This document shows, one piece after another, positions 6,450 through 6,599 of a stretch of DNA of 6,599 nt. Under the pieces are notes generated by a model that ran no database searches, was not told where the DNA came from, and saw only the letters and a program-made list of their open reading frames with translations. The DNA is from Syntrophomonadaceae bacterium (GTDB lineage Bacteria; Bacillota; Syntrophomonadia; Syntrophomonadales; Syntrophomonadaceae): assembly GCA_028698695.1 (NCBI GenBank), contig JAQVWB010000114.1, positions 1-6,599 on the forward strand. Direction: 5' to 3'. The stretch's first letter is position 1. Each line of letters begins with the position of its first letter. The translations under genes were made by a program, and so were the position numbers.

Positions 6450-6599
6450 ATGAGAAAGGTTTCAGTTGAGGAGGCAGTAGGCCTGCCTCTCGGGCATGAT
6501 ATAACTGCCATCGTCCCAGGGAAAAAGAAGTACCGTGCTTTTCAACGGGGGCATGTGGTAACCACCCGAGATGTTGAAAAGTTGCGTAACCTCGGGAAA
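6450..6599 (+). CDS. MoeA-like molybdopterin-binding protein (5' part only)
   Basis: The first 50 codons are present and the frame runs off the window. ATG 6450 has a perfect AGGAGG at 6437-6442, 7 bases upstream, and starts 18 bases after the fdhA stop, so it is almost certainly co-transcribed with fdhA. The sequence MRKVSVEEAVGLPLGHDIT, IVPGKKKYRAFQRGHVV, then RDVEKLRNLGK matches the N-terminus of short MoeA/MogA-type molybdopterin-binding proteins of Firmicutes, which often sit beside Moco enzyme genes. Such proteins usually have ~340 residues, and their exact role is less clear than that of MoeA, which inserts Mo into molybdopterin. A job in metal insertion or cofactor handling for FdhA is inferred from position. 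Confidence 0.8.
   Translation, partial: MRKVSVEEAVGLPLGHDITAIVPGKKKYRAFQRGHVVTTRDVEKLRNLGK

Overview
The window reads as chromosomal DNA from an anaerobic, selenocysteine-using, low- to moderate-GC Firmicute of the Clostridia. The evidence is AGGAGG-type ribosome binding sites, TTG/GTG starts, intrinsic terminators with T-tracts, a clostridial-style multi-cluster formate dehydrogenase, and a bacterial SECIS hairpin. A syntrophic or acetogenic lineage such as Syntrophomonas is a guess from protein style; no species marker is present. All genes lie on the + strand and concern molybdenum supply, molybdenum cofactor (Moco) maturation or a Moco enzyme.

Layout. 1-118: leader with a candidate promoter. 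119-2327: modA, modB and modC, a complete molybdate ABC importer (lipoprotein binding protein, permease, ATPase). 2328-2446: short spacer with a tandem 10-bp repeat and an inverted repeat. 2447-3214: fdhD, which delivers sulfur to the Moco of formate dehydrogenase. 3215-3752: a long non-coding region holding two imperfect ~41-bp direct repeats, a palindrome, a possible 20-codon leader ORF running into a terminator-like hairpin, a sigma-A-like promoter, a structure resembling the Moco riboswitch, an extra strong hairpin and an intrinsic terminator. 3753-6431: fdhA, one gene read through an in-frame TGA (4809-4811) as selenocysteine, with a SECIS hairpin just downstream. 6450 to the end: the first 50 codons of a MoeA-like molybdopterin-binding protein.

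How the parts fit. ModABC imports molybdate, which is built into Moco. FdhD sulfurates the cofactor, and FdhA uses bis-MGD-bound Mo (or W), selenocysteine and several Fe-S clusters to interconvert formate and CO2. The Moco riboswitch and terminator probably let cofactor level set transcription of fdhA and the molybdopterin-binding gene behind it. No electron-transfer partner of FdhA (NuoE/F-like or HycB-like) is visible; it may lie downstream or elsewhere.

The best targets for a second look are the regulatory region before fdhA (riboswitch, possible antiterminator, leader ORF and repeats) and the FdhD variant that lacks the second cysteine of its CxxC motif. No previously undescribed system is clearly visible.
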